Part shown: piece by piece, positions 53,610-64,000 of the stretch | How the letters are laid out: the number at the start of each line of letters is the position of its first letter | Numbering within the stretch: the first letter of the stretch is position 1 | NCBI GenBank assembly: GCA_030340625.1 | Contig: JAOPHQ010005165.1 | Span: forward strand, 81,753 to 145,752 | Reading direction: 5' to 3' | Length of the DNA: 64,000 nucleotides | Source: Merluccius polli | Taxonomy: Eukaryota > Chordata > Actinopteri > Gadiformes > Merlucciidae | The notes under the pieces: model-generated | What the model was told of the DNA's origin: nothing | What the model saw: the letters and a program-made list of their open reading frames with translations, nothing else | Databases searched by the model: none | Program-made: the position numbers and the translations under genes

Positions 53610-53910
53610 GTAGCTGGTGACTTGGTGGCACAATGGAGAGAGCTCTGATGCTAAGCACTAGAGACATAGGCTCAAGTCCTGCTCAGTATGCTCTCCTTGT
53701 AAAGTTAATGTGGTCATATGAGAGTTGATGAGGGTGAATGAAGATGGCTGGATGCGAGAATTAATGTAGATGGTGGGAATGTGGCTATGGTGACGTGGGT
53801 TCAATTCCCAGTGAGCTGGGTGCTTGGATGGATGAATGGAAGTGGATGGATGGGTGAATGAATGCAGATGGAGGGAATGTGGCTATGGTGATCTGGTTTC
53901 AATTCCCAGT
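53610..53910 (+). repeat. tRNA-like SINE head and tandem B-box repeats
   Basis: A-box TGGCACAATGG (53626-53636) and B-box GGCTCAAGTCC (53669-53679) are followed by two tandem copies of about 95 bp with GGAATGTGGCTATGGTGA and a GGTTCAATTCCCAG-type B-box at about 53798 and 53895. This looks like degenerate SINE tandemisation. Confidence 0.5.
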
Positions 53911-54644
53911 GTGGTGCATAGGTGAATATGGGATGAAGATGGGTGGCTCAGTGAGTGAATCAGACGATGTGAATCGGAGAGAATGAGTGGAGAATGAGTT
54001 AGTTAAATGTACTGTCTGCAACTGATTAAGAACTCAAATTCCTCAGCCAAACCAATATTGTATTGATAGCAAGGATCTACACAAGAGGTTGGTTGTCAGT
54101 GGACAGCCCACCACACCAGGTTGGTGAAGACAGAGGAGCATCATCGGCTGCCACCTCCCCACTGTGCACGGCATCTACAACACACGTTACCTTAGAAAAG
54201 CCCAGGAGATCACAAAGGTGATGAGCAATCTCAATTGCTCATCAAGAACAATTACTGGTAAGTTGATGAAATAACAGCATTTTAAATGGTTTTTTTAAAC
54301 ATTTTTAAGCATTAGCTATCAGACGTATACTCTTAGCCATCGTTATTTTTACATTTGGTTTGCATGAAATGTCGATGTTGATGTAAAAAATGTCATGGAT
54401 TTAGGGACCTAACTGAAAGCTTGGTAACGGAGGCTAACGTGAGGTAATTAAGGTGATAATTTCACTAAAGTCCGTTAACCTTTTGTTGTCAGGTGACATT
54501 ATGTAAAGTTGTTTTGATTGTTAGGTTTTGAAACATTACCAAAATACTACCACTACTGCTAATACTAAAATGCTACCGCTATAACTGCTACTATTACTTA
54601 AATGCTAGCTGTTTTACTTCTGCTGCTGCTATAACTTCTACTAC

Positions 54645-54675
<31 letters not shown>

Positions 54676-55011
54676 CATTTTATTTAGAGGCGCCTTTCAA
54701 AGCACTCAATGTCACCTTACTCTTGTAAGATGCACACAGATAAAACAATAGTTTATTTAACAGGGACAAAGCTCAATCATATCTCCAGCTCCTGCTGGCA
54801 GTGGCTGATCCTGCTGGCGGTGGCTGCTGCTGTTTGTGGAGGCTGCTGGTGTCTGCTCCTGACAGCAAACAGTGGTGACTGTTCGCTGGTGTCTCATGGC
54901 TGATGGAAGATGGCTGCAGGAAGATGCTGGTGGTTGCTGGAGGTTGAGAAGGAATGGAGAGGCCAAATGCATCCATGGCAATAAGCAAGGTATTTGGTAG
55001 TGGCCTAGATG
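53911..55011. other. Noncoding interval with (AAT)n
   Basis: No gene is recognised. An (AAT)n tract lies at about 54642-54675, next to GCATTTTATTTAGAGGCGCC, which resembles a retroposon tail. A CTGCTGG/GGCTGCTG-rich stretch at 54785-54860 creates spurious frames on both strands. Confidence 0.45.
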
Positions 55012-56130
55012 TTATGGCCTCTGGTGCAGGAGGTTGAGCCTTCTTGGCCTTCTTATTTTGACTCTTGCTGCCAAGGTAACCTTTACTCTTGTCTTCTCTC
55101 CTTGCAGCCCTGATGCACGTTGCCGCAAATTCTTAACCTCAGCCTGACATTTGCAGATGATTTTTCTTTTCACATCATGGCATGATGGAAGGCTGGTATC
55201 CAGAAGCATGGCCTCCTGTTCCAGGTGTTCCACAGCATTGGTGCACTCCAGGAGAGAATCATCTGTCCTTGAACGGAACAGCTGCTCCATGTGCTGGACG
55301 ATAGTGAAGACCTCATCAGATGGCCAATAAAGTGCACCCTGTTTGAATACCTCCAACTGCAGCAGAACAGCATTCTCATGTGCATCATCTGCATTTTGCA
55401 CAAGTGCATGTTTGTGAGGAGCTGAAGACACACTTCACAATGTATCCAGCCAGATGGTACAGAACACAGGAATCTGTTTTTGTGAAGGTGGGTGGTGATG
55501 TCAGGTCGACCAGCTGCTCCACTCTCAGACCTTCTGGACTGCTGGTAATGGTTTTGGTCTCCAGGAAGTCTGCTAGGTGGTCAAAGCTGTCATCCAGGTC
55601 TGTCCAACAGTGACAGCCCGTAGGGCATAGTGGAACTCCACAGGTGTTGTCACGGGGTTCCTCTAAATTTGTGACCCTGGCTCAACAGATCTTCCTGGAC
55701 CTGCAGTATGGTTGTTGTGGCCATAACTAATCCTGTCTGGACCAGCTTCCAGCTGCTCTTTCCCCCTATCTTTAGGCCACGAAAAAGATAGATGCTCTCT
55801 TGGAGAAATCTGAGGTGAGGTGGTGCTCTTTGTTCACCACATCTTGTGGAATGGTGATGGTCTGACCACGGACAAGGGCGCTCTTCAAGTTCTTGACCAG
55901 ATGTGGGACATCTGCCATGAAATAGAGCCGCCGGTGTGGCTCTATGGGATGTGGAATCCAGGGTTTATCACACGTCACCCCAAAAGCTCGCCACATTGCT
56001 CTATTGGGGCTCCCCATGTCACTTGTGACGTTAATGACATGAAGCCCTACAGATGCGGCTGCCTCCACTATAGCTGTCGCGGCGATCTGCCGGGAGGTGT
56101 GTCTGCGTGAGAGAGTGACTGCCTTTCTGC
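55012..56130 (-). pseudogene. P-element/THAP9-like transposase remnant
   Basis: On the minus strand the upstream part reads VINVTSDMGSPNRAMWRAFG and YFMADVPHLVKNLKSALVRG, the catalytic-core pattern of P-element transposases. Downstream segments in other frames give DFLETKTITSSPEGLRVEQL, YHLAGYIVKCV and LFRSRTDDSLLECT. Several frame changes and the missing N-terminal THAP domain indicate a fragment. Confidence 0.8.
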
Positions 56131-57204
56131 TGAGTTAACGTAACGTGCAGCTTTCCAACGCGCCTCAACAGGTGATTCAGATTGAGCTAATTAAGCAGCA
56201 CATGCCAGAAACGCCAGAAACCCCGGACAATAAAAGTTCAATGTTTGCAGTGAATCACGACGCAGCTAAGAATAGCTAGAAGAAGCAGAACAATCGCTAA
56301 AATCACGAACACAAAGCGCATGGGAAAAGGAAACAAAAGATCTAAGAGGCTACCGGTAAGCTCACTTTCTTTACTGGACTGTCGGGACTGTTAAATGCGA
56401 TTGCTGGCGATAGTGCTCTGTCTATGCGAGATGTGATGCCTTGGAAGACGCACTCTGTTGATAAGCATTGCTGCACGTTGCGTAAACTGTTTCAACTATT
56501 GGCGAACTGTTTGCTTAAATATTTCCTTGACGAAGTATAACAGTACCTGTAAAGCGGCATCATTTGGGTAAAAGTTTAGTTTGTATAAGGTTTAAAAAGA
56601 CTATGCTGATCTACACTAATTCATCTGCAATGCAATGCTTGATTTCATTCAGGTTAAAATTGTGATTAAAAATGTCATTTATACAATCTGGGTGATGTAC
56701 TGTAGGTTAAACAAAGTAAATCAGGTTGATTTAAAAAGTAAATAGTTTTATTTTTTAATAGTCTTTTTGCTTATTCAATGCCTAGTTCTTACCTGGGTTA
56801 ATAAATAATTGAATACTGAAATGTTTAATCTATGTTTAAAATCTGCCCTTTGCTTAAGTCAAATGTACTTTTTGTGATACTATTGCATTGATGGGAAATG
56901 TGATAATATTGCATTGATGGGAAATACTGAATTGTTTGTTATGTTTTGTGTGTTTAAAGGTTTTTCACCTTCTTGTTACTTTTCAAAATAAATTGAAGTA
57001 TGAGTGGAATCCTGAGTCTGGTCAAATCCTTCCCTTTTCAAGTGTGGGAAGCCATGCTGTTCAAATACACTTGCCAGTGAAAAACCGCCTGTGACCAGCG
57101 AAGACTGCGGCCACAACCTGCGGCCACAACCAAGAGGGAAGACGCTACACCTGTCCTGGAGGCCCAGGGGATAAAGCTTGCTGTCTGTCAACCCAGAGAA
57201 CAAG
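56131..57204 (+). other. Probable LTR/leader of the BEL element
   Basis: AT-rich noncoding sequence precedes the BEL gag and includes AATAAA at about 56987. No primer-binding site or second LTR could be matched, so the LTR edges are unknown. Confidence 0.35.
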
Positions 57205-57510
57205 ATGGCAACGTCACTGGACGACCTGAGAGTGGAGAGGACAACAGCGAAGAGACTTTTCTCCCGTCTTGCCAATACCATTGTGAGGACCCATACAGAG
57301 ATGTCTGTGGAGGAGTTAAAAGAGAACTTCAAGAGACTTACACTAGAGAGCTCAAGAGTCATGGAGGCGAACGAAGAAGTGGAGGCTGCTTACATGGCAG
57401 AGTCCGATGTAGCTACTGCAGAGGAGCTGGACGACCCACGGAGAGCCGACATAGAAAAGACGGAGAAGAATTGTAAGGAAAGAACGAATGAAGTTAAACT
57501 CCTAATTTGA
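57205..57510 (+). CDS. BEL gag N-terminal segment
   Basis: ATG at 57205 (MATSLDDLRVERTTAKRLFS) is followed by a charged helical segment ending KLLI-TGA. The next 40 codons stay open in the same frame and lead directly into the long gag-pol frame, so the TGA splits one original reading frame. The segment is about 100 residues long. The helical, Glu/Lys-rich character suits a BEL gag N terminus. Confidence 0.75.
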   Translation: MATSLDDLRVERTTAKRLFSRLANTIVRTHTEMSVEELKENFKRLTLESSRVMEANEEVEAAYMAESDVATAEELDDPRRADIEKTEKNCKERTNEVKLLI

Positions 57511-60057
57511 GGGACACTCTGGGGCGCATATGGAGAAAAGGAACTGTCCCTAGCTCTACATGTTGCAGAGAAGGAGTGCAAGAACGTCTCCTCCACTCCG
57601 CTAGACGCAACACTGGAGGCATATCAATTTATGCTAACCCACTTAGAAGAGCTGATGCTCAAAGCAAAAGAAGCGCACCAGAACTGGAACCGCTGGGCTC
57701 CGCCTACTGAGCAAACAATCTCTGATGGCCGTCTAAGAGAGCTTGAGGTGCACTTTCCCCAGCTGGTGTCGCGGAAAGCCGCCTTCATCAGGGCAAAGGT
57801 GGAAGCAGACGTTGGAGAGGAACCCCCAGCCCGCCGTTTAGCTCCAGTGGCAGCGATAAAGCTGAAAGCCACAGCCCTACCAAAGTTTGCTGGTAACCAG
57901 CGAGGCTACTACAGATGGAGGCAAGAATGGGAGGCTCTGCAGAAACAAGGTGAGCCAACCGGCTCCAAAGAGGTGAAGAAATTTCAACTGCTTGATAGTC
58001 TCGATGAGAAGGTAGCCAGAGATCTACGCCTGTCAACATACAACTCATCAGACGAGATCTTCCGCATCCTGGAGAACCGCTTTGGTAACCAAGCCACCAT
58101 CGCTCTTGAGATCGTTGAGGAACTACAAGCAACACCTCCAGTCAGGAGTGGCCAGCCAAGGAAAGTCATAGAGCTCATCCAAACCGTGGAAAAGGCCCTT
58201 TATGACTTAAGTGAACTGGATAATGCAGACGCCGTAAAGAACCCAATAGTGACTAAATCCATCGAGGGCAAGCTCCCAGAAACTCTGAAGAAAGACTGGC
58301 TCACCTATGCTGCTGATGAGAGAAATTCTGTGAACCGTCATAACCGCTTTGACAAACTTCTCATGTACCTGAAATCGCAAGAGTCCATATATGAGCAACT
58401 GGATCAGCTGAAAGACGTTGAACCCGCCAAGGAGAAGACCAAGTTTCAAAAGTTCGCTAGGACAAAGACAACAAAGTCCAGTAGCGACACGGTAGGCTGC
58501 ATCATTTGCGGTGACCCAAAGCACAGAAAGAAACTATATTTCTGCAGAAAGTTTAGGGATAACCTAAAGCCATCGGAGAGGAAGGATGCAGCACAACAAA
58601 TCGGTGCCTGCAAGAAATGCCTTGAGGTCCACGATGGCGAGTACTGCAGGAAATCGACTTACCTGTGCGGGAATCCAGAGTGCAGAGACCAACACCACTA
58701 TCTCCTCTGTCCAGTTGCCAGATCCCAGTCTCAAAGAACGCCCAAATCCGGCCCAGTGAGAACTGATGGCAAAAGATACACTGAAGCTCAAGAAAAGTTC
58801 ATCTCCAAACTCACACCGGAGCTGGCGCAGCAGTGTCAAGACGCCTTCTGCAATGTAGCATCTAGGGCATACAACTCCACTGCTGTTGAGCGAAGCCTTT
58901 TGGAGGACAACTGTCTACTTGAGTACCCAGTGATCCTAATGCTCCTCAACGTCGCTGCCAACAATGGGCAAAGAATTGGGACCCTCGTTGACCTGGCATC
59001 AGACACAAACTACATAACACACAGAGCTGCTGACAAGCTGAACCTGAGAAGTGAGGATGTGACCCTGGTGGTGCACGGCATTGGAGGGATGAAAGTGTCT
59101 GTCGAAACCAAGCGTTACCTCCTCAAGATACGCGTCAGCACTCCCAGAGGGACCCTCAAGTCACATCAGCTGATCTGTTACGGACTCGATAAAATTGCTG
59201 AAGTTCATAAACATGTTCCAGCCATCAAGTTACAAAAGCTCTTCCCAGACGTTTCCCTCAAAGACCTTGCAAGACCAAGGGAGATAGAGCTCCTGATTAG
59301 CCACAAAGAGGGACAGCTGGTACCTCAGAAAGTACGTTCAGTTGGTGACCTGGTGCTCTGGGATGGCCCGCTTGGCAAGACCATTGGAGGTACACACCCA
59401 GACCTCTTCGAAGAAGTCACCTTGATGGCCCATACGTCAAAGACCCATTTCGCAAGGTCCATGAGAGCTGCAGCAATCAGATACAGTGAACTCGCCTGTA
59501 AATATCCAGTCTCCAGCCAGTCTCCCAACCATCCCTGCACCCTGTCCAATACAGCCACTAGCAACAGAGACTTTCTGAAGTGGTGGAAATGGGAAAGCAT
59601 CAGAGCCGCTTGTGAGCCGAGATGTGGAGGATGTCGTTGCGGGAATTGCCAGCCCGGGGAAAAAGAAATGACGCTGGCTGAAGAGAGAGAGATGGAGATG
59701 GTGAGAGATGGCTTGTCTTATGTGAACGGAGATCACCACAGCCCTGAACCACACTGGCACGCCAAGTATCCGTGGATAGAGGATCCAGCATCTCTACCCA
59801 ACAACAGGAGAGCGGTTGAAGCCACATTCCACAGAACGGAGAAGCAGCTAGCAAAGGAACCAGAGTGGAAAACGGCCTATGCTGCACAAGTCCATGAAAT
59901 GGTTCATCGCAAGGCTGTCCAAAGAAGTTCTGCAGAGCTGGACTGGGCCAGTGTGGTACATAAGCCATCTAATTGCACCAAACCCACATTCAGTCTCCAC
60001 CCCAGTGAGGCTAGTATGGAACAGCAGTCAGAAGTACAGAGGCCTGAGCTTGAATGA
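57511..60057 (+). pseudogene. BEL gag-pol: DUF1759-like, zinc knuckles, protease, RT N-terminus
   Basis: The frame is open for about 850 codons after the TGA. It shows LPKFAGNQRGYYRWRQEWEA (DUF1759-type gag), a Cys/His cluster (CIICGDPKHRKKLYFC, then CKKCLEVHDGEYC) and the retropepsin-like LVDLASDTNYITHRAADKL. A KYPWIEDPASLPNNRRAVEA segment lies just before RT. The frame drifts off after VHEMVHRKA near 59910, where the following RT continues in the next frame. Confidence 0.88.
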
Positions 60058-61757
60058 CATACTGATCAAAGGTCCTGATGTCCTGAATCCAATCAGAGCT
60101 GTCCTGCTGAGGTTCCGAGTTGGTGTCTTTGCTGCCCTTGGTGACATTCGCAAGATGTACAATTCTGTCTGGTTGGAAGAAAGAGAGGTCCACCTGCACA
60201 GGTTTCTGTGGCGCGACACTGAAGATGCAGAGATAGAGGATTTCGCCATAACAAGAGTCAACATTGGGGACAAGCCTGCTGGTTGCATAGCCCAAGTCGC
60301 TATGCGAGAGACCGCCAACTTGCCACCATTCAGCCACTTCAAAGAAGAGAAGCGTGTGCTTGAGGAAGACGCATATGTCGATGACATCTTGACTTCTCAC
60401 AACAACCTCGACCACCTGAAACGCCTCACGTCCAACATTGAGCAGATCCTGAAAGGAGGAGGATTCTTTATGAAGCCCTGGGTCTACTCCGATCAAAGTG
60501 GGAGGAAGGAGCCGGGAGGTGAGAAAATGGAGTCCAAGACCCTGATCCTGCCGAACCAGCTCACCGGGGAAGATAACAAGGCCCTTGGCCTCGGTTACAC
60601 AATTGAAGATGATAAGCTACATGTTATGGTTGCAGTTAACTTCTCCAAGAAAAAGAGGAAAATGCGCCTCGGCCAAGACTTGCCGAGGAAAGAAGTACGA
60701 GGACAAACTCCAGACCCACTCACCAGAAGAGAGCTGTTAAGCCAAGTCTCTGCTCTCTATGACCCGCTCGGCCTTGTGGCTCCAGCAAAACAGAAGGGAG
60801 CCATCCTGATCCGAAGAGCTTTTCAAGAAGCAAAAGTGATGTATTGCATAGAAGACACCTGGGATGCCGCCTTGTCCAAAGAACTCCGAGAAGACGCCAT
60901 AAAGCTCCTCGAAGAGTATGCTGACCTGAGGCTACTCAGATTCACCAGAGCCCTCACGCCACCAGATCCAGGTGCAAGACCATATGGCATCACCTTCTCT
61001 GACGGCAGTGAGCATGCATATGGCGCCGTACTCTACCTTCGTTGGAGCTGCAGCCATGGTGTTGTTGTGAGGCTAGTTGAGTCTAAAGCCAAGCTGACCC
61101 CTCTAGACCAGAAGGGCGACCCTGTGAAGGCAGAGATGTGCGGAGCAGTCTTTGCGGCCCGGCTGAAAAGCTACTTCCAGAAACACTGCCAAATCCATGT
61201 CAAGAAGTGGTACCATCTCGTTGACAGTCAGACCATCTTGGGCGCAATACAGCGGGAAAGTTATGGCTACCAGACCTTCTTCGCGAACAGAGTTGGCGAG
61301 ATTCAGAGCAGCACAGACATCCGAGATTGGTGGTGGATTCCAGGGCCGGCGAACATTGCAGATATCATCACCAGAGGGGCCAGTCCTGATGACCTCACTG
61401 AGGAATCCGAGTGGCAGTCGGGTCCACAGTTCCTTCAGCTTCCTGAGAGTGAGTGGCCAAAAAAATCAGCTAAAGAGGTTGCTGCACAAGCAAGAGACAG
61501 GATCACAAAAATACAGAAGAAAACATTTGTCGCGGCACTCACCCGAAGTCAACAGAAAATGCAAGATCCAATCAGAATTCAGAGGACAAAGTTCAAGTCC
61601 ACAAGACCACCAGCAGTAGCAGCAGTCCAAAACCTATTGGACGAAAGGTGCTTCAGCAGTCTAAGACGGCTGGTCGGGACGATAGCCTGGATTTGGAGAG
61701 CAGCTAAGAAGTTCCTGTCTGCTAGAACTGGAGATAAAGAAAAGTGGGAGGCAGCAC
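59879..61757 (+). pseudogene. BEL reverse transcriptase and RNase H
   Basis: RT features are WYISHLIAPNPHSVSTPVRL, VFAALGDIRKMYNSVWL (first catalytic Asp) and the YVDDILTS box. RNase H features are GITFSDGSEHAYGAVLYLRW, VKAEMCGAVFAARL and HLVDSQTILGAI. The product continues to about 61750 and then enters antisense gypsy sequence, so integrase is missing. Confidence 0.9.
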
Positions 61758-63470
61758 ATCTATCTTGCAGTCTCATAAGCATTCGTTGTAGTCGAAGAGG
61801 GGCTTTCTGTAGTGACTTTTTGAACACTGTCTCTAAGGGCTTATGGTCAGACTCAACGTGCACAGATTTCCCATAAATGTACTGGTTGAATTTCTCACAG
61901 CCAAAGACCATAGCTAAAAGCTCTTTCTCTATCTGAGCGTATCTTTTTTGACACTCAGTGAGCGACCTCGATCCAAATGCTATGGGCTGTCCTTCTTGCA
62001 GTATCACTGCTCCTAATCCTTCAGAACTCGCGTCTACTGACAGCGTAATGTCTTTGCTGACATCAAAGTATCTCAACACTGGGGTGTGACTCACCAGTGA
62101 CTTCAGCTTTCTGAAGCTCTCTTGTTGCTCAGAGTCCCAATGCCATGCTATGTCACTTTCTAGCAGTTTTCTCACAGGTGCACTCACCACTGCCAGATTC
62201 GGTATAAATTTCGCCAGATACTGCAGCATGCCCAGGAACCTCATCAGAGCTGCTTTGTCTTCTGGTTCCGGCATGTCCTGTATCGCTCTGACCTTTTCTG
62301 GGTCGGGTTTCAATCCGTCTGCTGACAAAACATGTCCAACATAGCTGACTTCAGTCATCCTGATCTTGCACTTAGCTCGATTCAGCTTCAGGTTGATGCT
62401 TCTGATTCTGTCTAACAGCTGTCTCAGTCGTTTGTCATGCTGCTCCATATTTTCTCCCCAAACGAGAATGTCATCAACAATGTTCACGACTCCCTCCAGG
62501 TCTTCTAGACGCTGTGCGATGTACCTTTGAAACACCTCTGGAGCAGACGAGATGCCGAAAGGTAATCTCAGGAAACGATACCTTCCAAACGGAGTGTTGA
62601 AAGTACACAGTTTGGAGCTTTCGTCGTCGATTTGCACCTGCCAGAAGCCATGGTTGGCATCCAATACAGAGAACACTTTGGGCATTTGGCATTTCCGCGA
62701 CTATCTCTTCAACTGTGCGTAGTGGATAATGCTCTCGACGTATCGCTTTGTTCAGATCTTGTGGGTCAATGCAAATCCTAAGTTTGTTTGGTTTGACTAC
62801 AGTCACCATGCTATTCACCCAGTCAGTGGGCTCTGTTTGTCTCGCAATGACTCCAATGTCTTCCATTCTGTTTAGTTCTACTTTAACTTTGTCTTTCAAT
62901 GCTACCGGTACTTTGCGTGGTGCATGAATGACTGGTGGAACCTCTTTGTCCAGCTGAATATGGTGTAATCCTGGAACACATCCTAAGCCTGTGAATAAAT
63001 CTTCATATTCACCTAAGATGTTGTCTTCATTTCCTATTTTGAACACTCTTTTGATCAGGCCTAGCTCTGTGCATGCATCTCTGCCAATAATTGCTGGTGA
63101 ATTGCCATCAACAACTTGGAATTCAAGCTCATATTCCTTGTCTTTATGGTAACACTTGAGCTTTGCCTTGCCCTTTGGCTCCATCGTGTGGCCAGAATAG
63201 GTAACAAGCTTGCAATTGGATTTCAGAAGTGCTTTCCTGTTTGCTATTTTCTCATATTCCTTGTACGGCAATACATTGCACTCTGCTCCTGTGTCTAGCT
63301 TAAATGTCACTGCATGGTTATTTATTGTCAGTGCTTGTGTCCATTTCTGATTTTCCTTTTCATTTGCAGAGACTACATCCAGACGCTTGGTTGGCACATT
63401 TTCTTTCATTTCAATGCAACCTAGATACATTTCAGCATTTCCTTCCTGTTCTAATTCATAAACTTGATGT
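61757..63470 (-). mobile_element. Second Ty3/gypsy fragment: protease, RT, RNase H start
   Basis: On the minus strand the order is LDTGAECNVLPYKEYEK (protease), DWVNSMVTVVKPNKLRICID and RTVEEIVAEMPNAQ (RT fingers), FSVLDANHGFWQVQIDDES, NIVDDILVWG (VDD box), SYVGHVLSADG, and VDASSEGLGAVILQEGQ (RNase H). One frame change occurs near 62690. It ends at LRLQRMLMRLQ, where BEL sequence begins. It differs clearly from the gypsy at 39949-45827, so two families are present. Confidence 0.92.
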
Positions 63471-63613
63471 GATGGCGGTCAGGTGAACATGGCGTGCTGA
63501 GTGTTTGCTGCTCCTCAGACCGAAGCTGTCCGACTAATTTAACCTGCTCCTTCGCTTTTCCTGTATGCCCGTTTACCCGTTTCCTGCTGCTAAAAGCCGC
63601 TGCTTTAAAACGA

Positions 63614-64000
63614 ATGTCTCAGCAAGAACGTGTAACTAGAAATGCAGCGAAGCTGCAGAAGGATCTCGAGCCGACGTACACAATGGACTCAGAAGAAACA
63701 CCACGCTGGGCCCAGCATTTGTGCGCGGAGATTCAAGACATCAAAACGGGATTCGACAACAAACTCGATACACTACAGAAGTCTATACAGACTATGAACA
63801 AAGAAACGAAAGCTGCCCTCAACAGGTTATCTAACGCTGAGAAGCGTATAAGTGCCCTGGAAGACCGAGCGTCAACCAACGGAGAGACGGTGAAACAACT
63901 ATCAAAAGACGTGAAGTTTCTACGTGAGAGGGTTACAGATCTTGAGAGCAGAAGCAGAAGGAACAACATCAGGCTCACCGGATTGAAGGAAGGCGCTGAA
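63614..64000 (+). CDS. L1-type LINE ORF1, 5' part (runs off the window)
   Basis: ATG at 63614 (MSQQERVTRNAAKLQKDLEP) opens 129 codons to the window edge. The region has a heptad-rich coiled coil (KLDTLQKSIQTMNKETKAAL to VKFLRERVTDLESRS) followed by RRNNIRLTGLKEG, the start of the L1 ORF1p RNA-binding domain. ORF1p is a trimeric nucleic-acid chaperone of the retrotransposition RNP. Sequence from about 63480 may be its 5'UTR. No stop is seen, so it could be intact. Confidence 0.85.
   Translation, partial: MSQQERVTRNAAKLQKDLEPTYTMDSEETPRWAQHLCAEIQDIKTGFDNKLDTLQKSIQTMNKETKAALNRLSNAEKRISALEDRASTNGETVKQLSKDVKFLRERVTDLESRSRRNNIRLTGLKEGAE

Larger units (their letters stand above)
57205..61757 (+). 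mobile_element. BEL/Pao LTR retrotransposon, 3' truncated
   Basis: The order is gag, zinc knuckles, protease, reverse transcriptase and RNase H on the + strand, as in BEL/Pao. An in-frame TGA (57508-57510), a +1 frame change near 59900 and an abrupt join to gypsy sequence near 61757 make it defective. Integrase and the 3' LTR are absent. Confidence 0.9.

Noticed and set aside
60011..60496. 161-codon minus-strand frame
   Set aside because: Antisense shadow of the BEL reverse transcriptase coding sequence.

Overview
The window looks like teleost fish chromosomal DNA: large introns with GT/AG splicing, abundant (GT)n and (CT)n microsatellites, long G/C homopolymers, and fish-type DNA transposons (hAT, Harbinger, CACTA, P-like) together with Ty3/gypsy, BEL/Pao and L1 retroelements. 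All three host genes lie on the + strand. They are the 3' end of ppp3ca (calcineurin A alpha, 1-6609), an endomucin-like sialomucin gene (emcn-like, about 10851-21879) and ddit4l/REDD2 (27303-28600). The order ppp3ca - emcn - ddit4l matches the order I recall for human 4q24, which independently supports the weakly conserved middle gene.

Layout. 1-8310 holds the last four exons and 3'UTR of ppp3ca, including the 30-nt cassette exon. 8310-10850 is intergenic. 10851-21879 is the emcn-like gene: a signal-peptide exon, a Thr/Ser-rich ectodomain made of very short phase-1 exons multiplied by tandem segmental duplication, one transmembrane exon and a short tail. Its introns carry insertions whose empty sites survive in neighbouring duplicate copies. 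22266-26870 is intergenic. 26870-29385 is ddit4l with a recognisable TATA promoter.

From about 29.97 kb to the end I see no host gene, only nested mobile elements. 29974-39460 is a CACTA/EnSpm-like element with a C2H2 plus tnp2-like transposase gene, followed on the same strand by a multi-exon SAM-domain gene; both are frameshifted. 39949-45827 is a 5'-LTR-bearing but 3'-truncated Ty3/gypsy element on the minus strand, primed by tRNA-Leu(UAA). 46330-47200 is a repeat with a 12-copy 52-bp minisatellite. 50557-53504 is a decayed autonomous Harbinger, the relative of a short copy in the emcn-like intron. 55012-56130 is a P-element/THAP9-like remnant. 57205-61757 is a BEL/Pao element, cut by a second gypsy fragment (61757-63470) next to an L1 ORF1 (63614 onward).

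The two most unusual patterns are as follows. (1) A GC-rich module (core GGTCCGCGGTGTGTTAC, followed by long poly-C) sits inside several hAT-type elements that have different terminal repeats. (2) A transposase gene and a SAM-domain gene are paired inside one CACTA-like unit. Reading was by eye. Splice sites, boundaries and family names were not checked by search.
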